Shown: in pieces, positions 5,977 through 6,755 of the stretch | How the letters are laid out: every line of letters starts with the position of its first letter | How positions within the stretch are numbered: position 1 is the first letter of the stretch | NCBI GenBank assembly: GCA_021803885.1 | Contig: JAJZKY010000256.1 | Coordinates: 1 to 6,755 of the forward strand | Source: Planctomycetota bacterium | GTDB lineage: Bacteria; Planctomycetota; Phycisphaerae; WQYP01; JAJZKY01 | Reading direction: 5' to 3' | Length of the DNA: 6,755 nt | The notes under the pieces: model-generated | Database searches by the model: none | The model's input: the letters and a program-made list of their open reading frames with translations, nothing else | What the model was told of the DNA's origin: nothing | Position numbers and translations under genes: made by a program

Positions 5977-6473
5977 AGCATCGAATGGTCGCATTGTGGG
6001 TTGCGTCCGGATTGTCGCTGGCATCGGCTGGATCCACCCTGGCTGAGGTTCACCTGCAGGCGACGATAGCGGGTCAGTTGACAGCCATTCATGCCCGCCT
6101 TGGGGTTGCGGGGCAAACCACGGCGAGTATTGACGAGCAGTTGGCGCTGTTAGGACAGATCGACCAGAGCTCACACCGTCTGATTGAGGAGCTACGCACG
6201 ACCGTAGCAACATCCTCGCACATTGCTTCGCAACTGGGATACCTGGATACCATCGTGCAATCTATCGACGGTCGCGTTCGGTCCATTACATCAAACACCG
6301 GCGGGGCGGCCACCACACTAAATCAGGGCATAGCCCCCACTCGACGGGTCAACATCTCCTTAAACGACATCGCTATTGTCAACCGCCATATTCAAAGTGA
6401 CCTCAAGACCATGCTTTCTCTCAACCAATCGTTGAATCGCACGTTGAATCAAACCAACAACAAAGTGCCCTAG
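5973..6473 (+). CDS. Exported helical protein C, function unknown
   Basis: This 166-residue protein starts at an ATG that overlaps the stop of the previous gene by four bases, suggesting coupled translation. The site GAGAAG upstream is weak. Residues 1-24 form a clear signal peptide: basic KHR, hydrophobic MVALWVASGLSLASAGS, and a cleavage-like TLA before EV. The mature part has no cysteine, tryptophan or phenylalanine and one tyrosine. It is helical with heptad-like segments (IDEQLALLGQIDQSSHRLIE, SQLGYLDTIVQSIDGRVRSI) and a small glycine-alanine break near residue 110 (NTGGAAT). The C-terminus holds a leucine/asparagine repeat, LNQSLNRTLNQTNN. The LLGQIDQSS segment resembles NVLGEISQIS of protein A, hinting at common ancestry, but the similarity is too short to prove it. 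The family is not recognised. Location outside the cytoplasm is likely. Confidence 0.87.
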   Translation: MKHRMVALWVASGLSLASAGSTLAEVHLQATIAGQLTAIHARLGVAGQTTASIDEQLALLGQIDQSSHRLIEELRTTVATSSHIASQLGYLDTIVQSIDGRVRSITSNTGGAATTLNQGIAPTRRVNISLNDIAIVNRHIQSDLKTMLSLNQSLNRTLNQTNNKVP

Positions 6474-6484
6474 ACGTGGTTTAC

Positions 6485-6492
6485 GAGGAGGA
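6485..6492 (+). promoter_or_regulatory. Strong ribosome binding site before the fourth small gene
   Basis: GAGGAGGA sits eight bases before the ATG at 6501, close to the ideal Shine-Dalgarno sequence and the strongest in the operon. It confirms that the reading frame running off the right edge is a gene. Confidence 0.8.
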
Positions 6493-6500
6493 ACCAACCT

Positions 6501-6755
6501 ATGAAAGCTCAACCGTCTCTAGCTCTTAGCCTTTTTGGCTTTTTTGCATCGGCGACCTTCACCTATTTTTCCGTTCCGCCAACAGCCCTGCACCACGCCG
6601 GGACCACCATTGCACGTCGGAGCCGCCGCAACAATCTGTTCTTGATGGTCCATCAACTTCTGCGTTCAAATCGGCAGCTTGAGACAAACGCGTCATCGGT
6701 CGTGAACCATTTAAATACGGCTCGTCTACGGCTGCACACTCTCCAAGCCATCGGA
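6501..6755 (+). CDS. Exported or membrane-anchored protein D, N-terminal part (runs off the window)
   Basis: Eighty-five codons are visible with no stop before the edge. The N-terminus has a signal-like segment, PSLALSLFGFFASATFTYF (residues 5-23), after a lysine, then VPPTALHHAG. The next part contains a basic patch ARRSRRNN and then polar helical sequence (MVHQLLRSNRQLETNASSVV, LNTARLRLHTLQAIG) with heptad-like leucines and no cysteine so far. Size, signal segment and composition place it with the three preceding small proteins. It starts 27 bases after the stop of protein C. The function is unknown, and the length cannot be given because the 3' end is outside the window. Confidence 0.82.
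   Translation, partial: MKAQPSLALSLFGFFASATFTYFSVPPTALHHAGTTIARRSRRNNLFLMVHQLLRSNRQLETNASSVVNHLNTARLRLHTLQAIG

Noticed and set aside
4965..6473. Small helical proteins as chemoreceptors or MCE/MlaD-type lipid carriers
   Set aside because: No HAMP, receptor hairpin or MCE-type domain could be recognised; only composition and gene order are suggestive.
5479..6473. Overlapping gene pair as a toxin-antitoxin module
   Set aside because: Both proteins carry signal or anchor segments, are larger than typical, and belong to a run of four similar genes.
1..6755. CRISPR array, tRNA, rRNA or riboswitch
   Set aside because: No regularly spaced repeats, cloverleaf sequence or recognisable aptamer was seen on either strand.

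Overview
The window holds one operon on the + strand that has been broken twice by insertion sequences. With both elements removed in silico it reads: a long-chain acyl-CoA synthetase (AMP-forming ligase) whose 5' part is missing at the left edge, then four small genes in close succession. Each small gene encodes a signal-peptide or membrane-anchor segment followed by a long, almost entirely helical domain with no cysteine and very few aromatic residues. The fourth small gene runs off the right edge. Strong GGAGG-type ribosome binding sites, a GTG start and two 4-base ATGA overlaps suggest a Gram-positive (Firmicutes-like) bacterium of moderately high GC. A Sulfobacillus-like host is only a guess from general impression.

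Layout. 1-88: an exact inverted copy of an internal piece of the nearby transposase gene, joined abruptly to the synthetase gene at 89. 89-439: middle part of the synthetase. 440-2317: a complete IS1182-family element (1878 bp, 17-bp perfect terminal repeats, CTAG target duplication, intact 509-residue transposase on the minus strand). 2318-3070: C-terminal part of the synthetase, ending in an unusual hydrophobic tail. 3067-3191 and 4956-5445: the two halves of a 201-codon exported helical protein. 3192-4955: a complete IS4-family (Tn5/IS50-like) element of 1764 bp with an intact 479-residue transposase and a 9-bp target duplication. 5479-5976, 5973-6473 and 6501 to the edge: three more small exported or anchored helical proteins.

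Both insertions are clean. Deleting each element with one copy of its target duplication restores an uninterrupted reading frame, so the ancestral genes can be rebuilt exactly. The element ends also create misleading starts and tails: a TTG-led reading frame at 2306, a 16-residue tail after 3191, and a false hydrophobic N-terminus at 4918.

The part most likely to be undescribed is the operon itself: a fatty acyl-CoA ligase with a C-terminal membrane segment, coupled to a tandem set of short, signal-bearing, helical, low-complexity-like proteins. No domain in the four small proteins is recognisable by eye. A role in handling or activating lipid at the membrane is an inference from gene order only.
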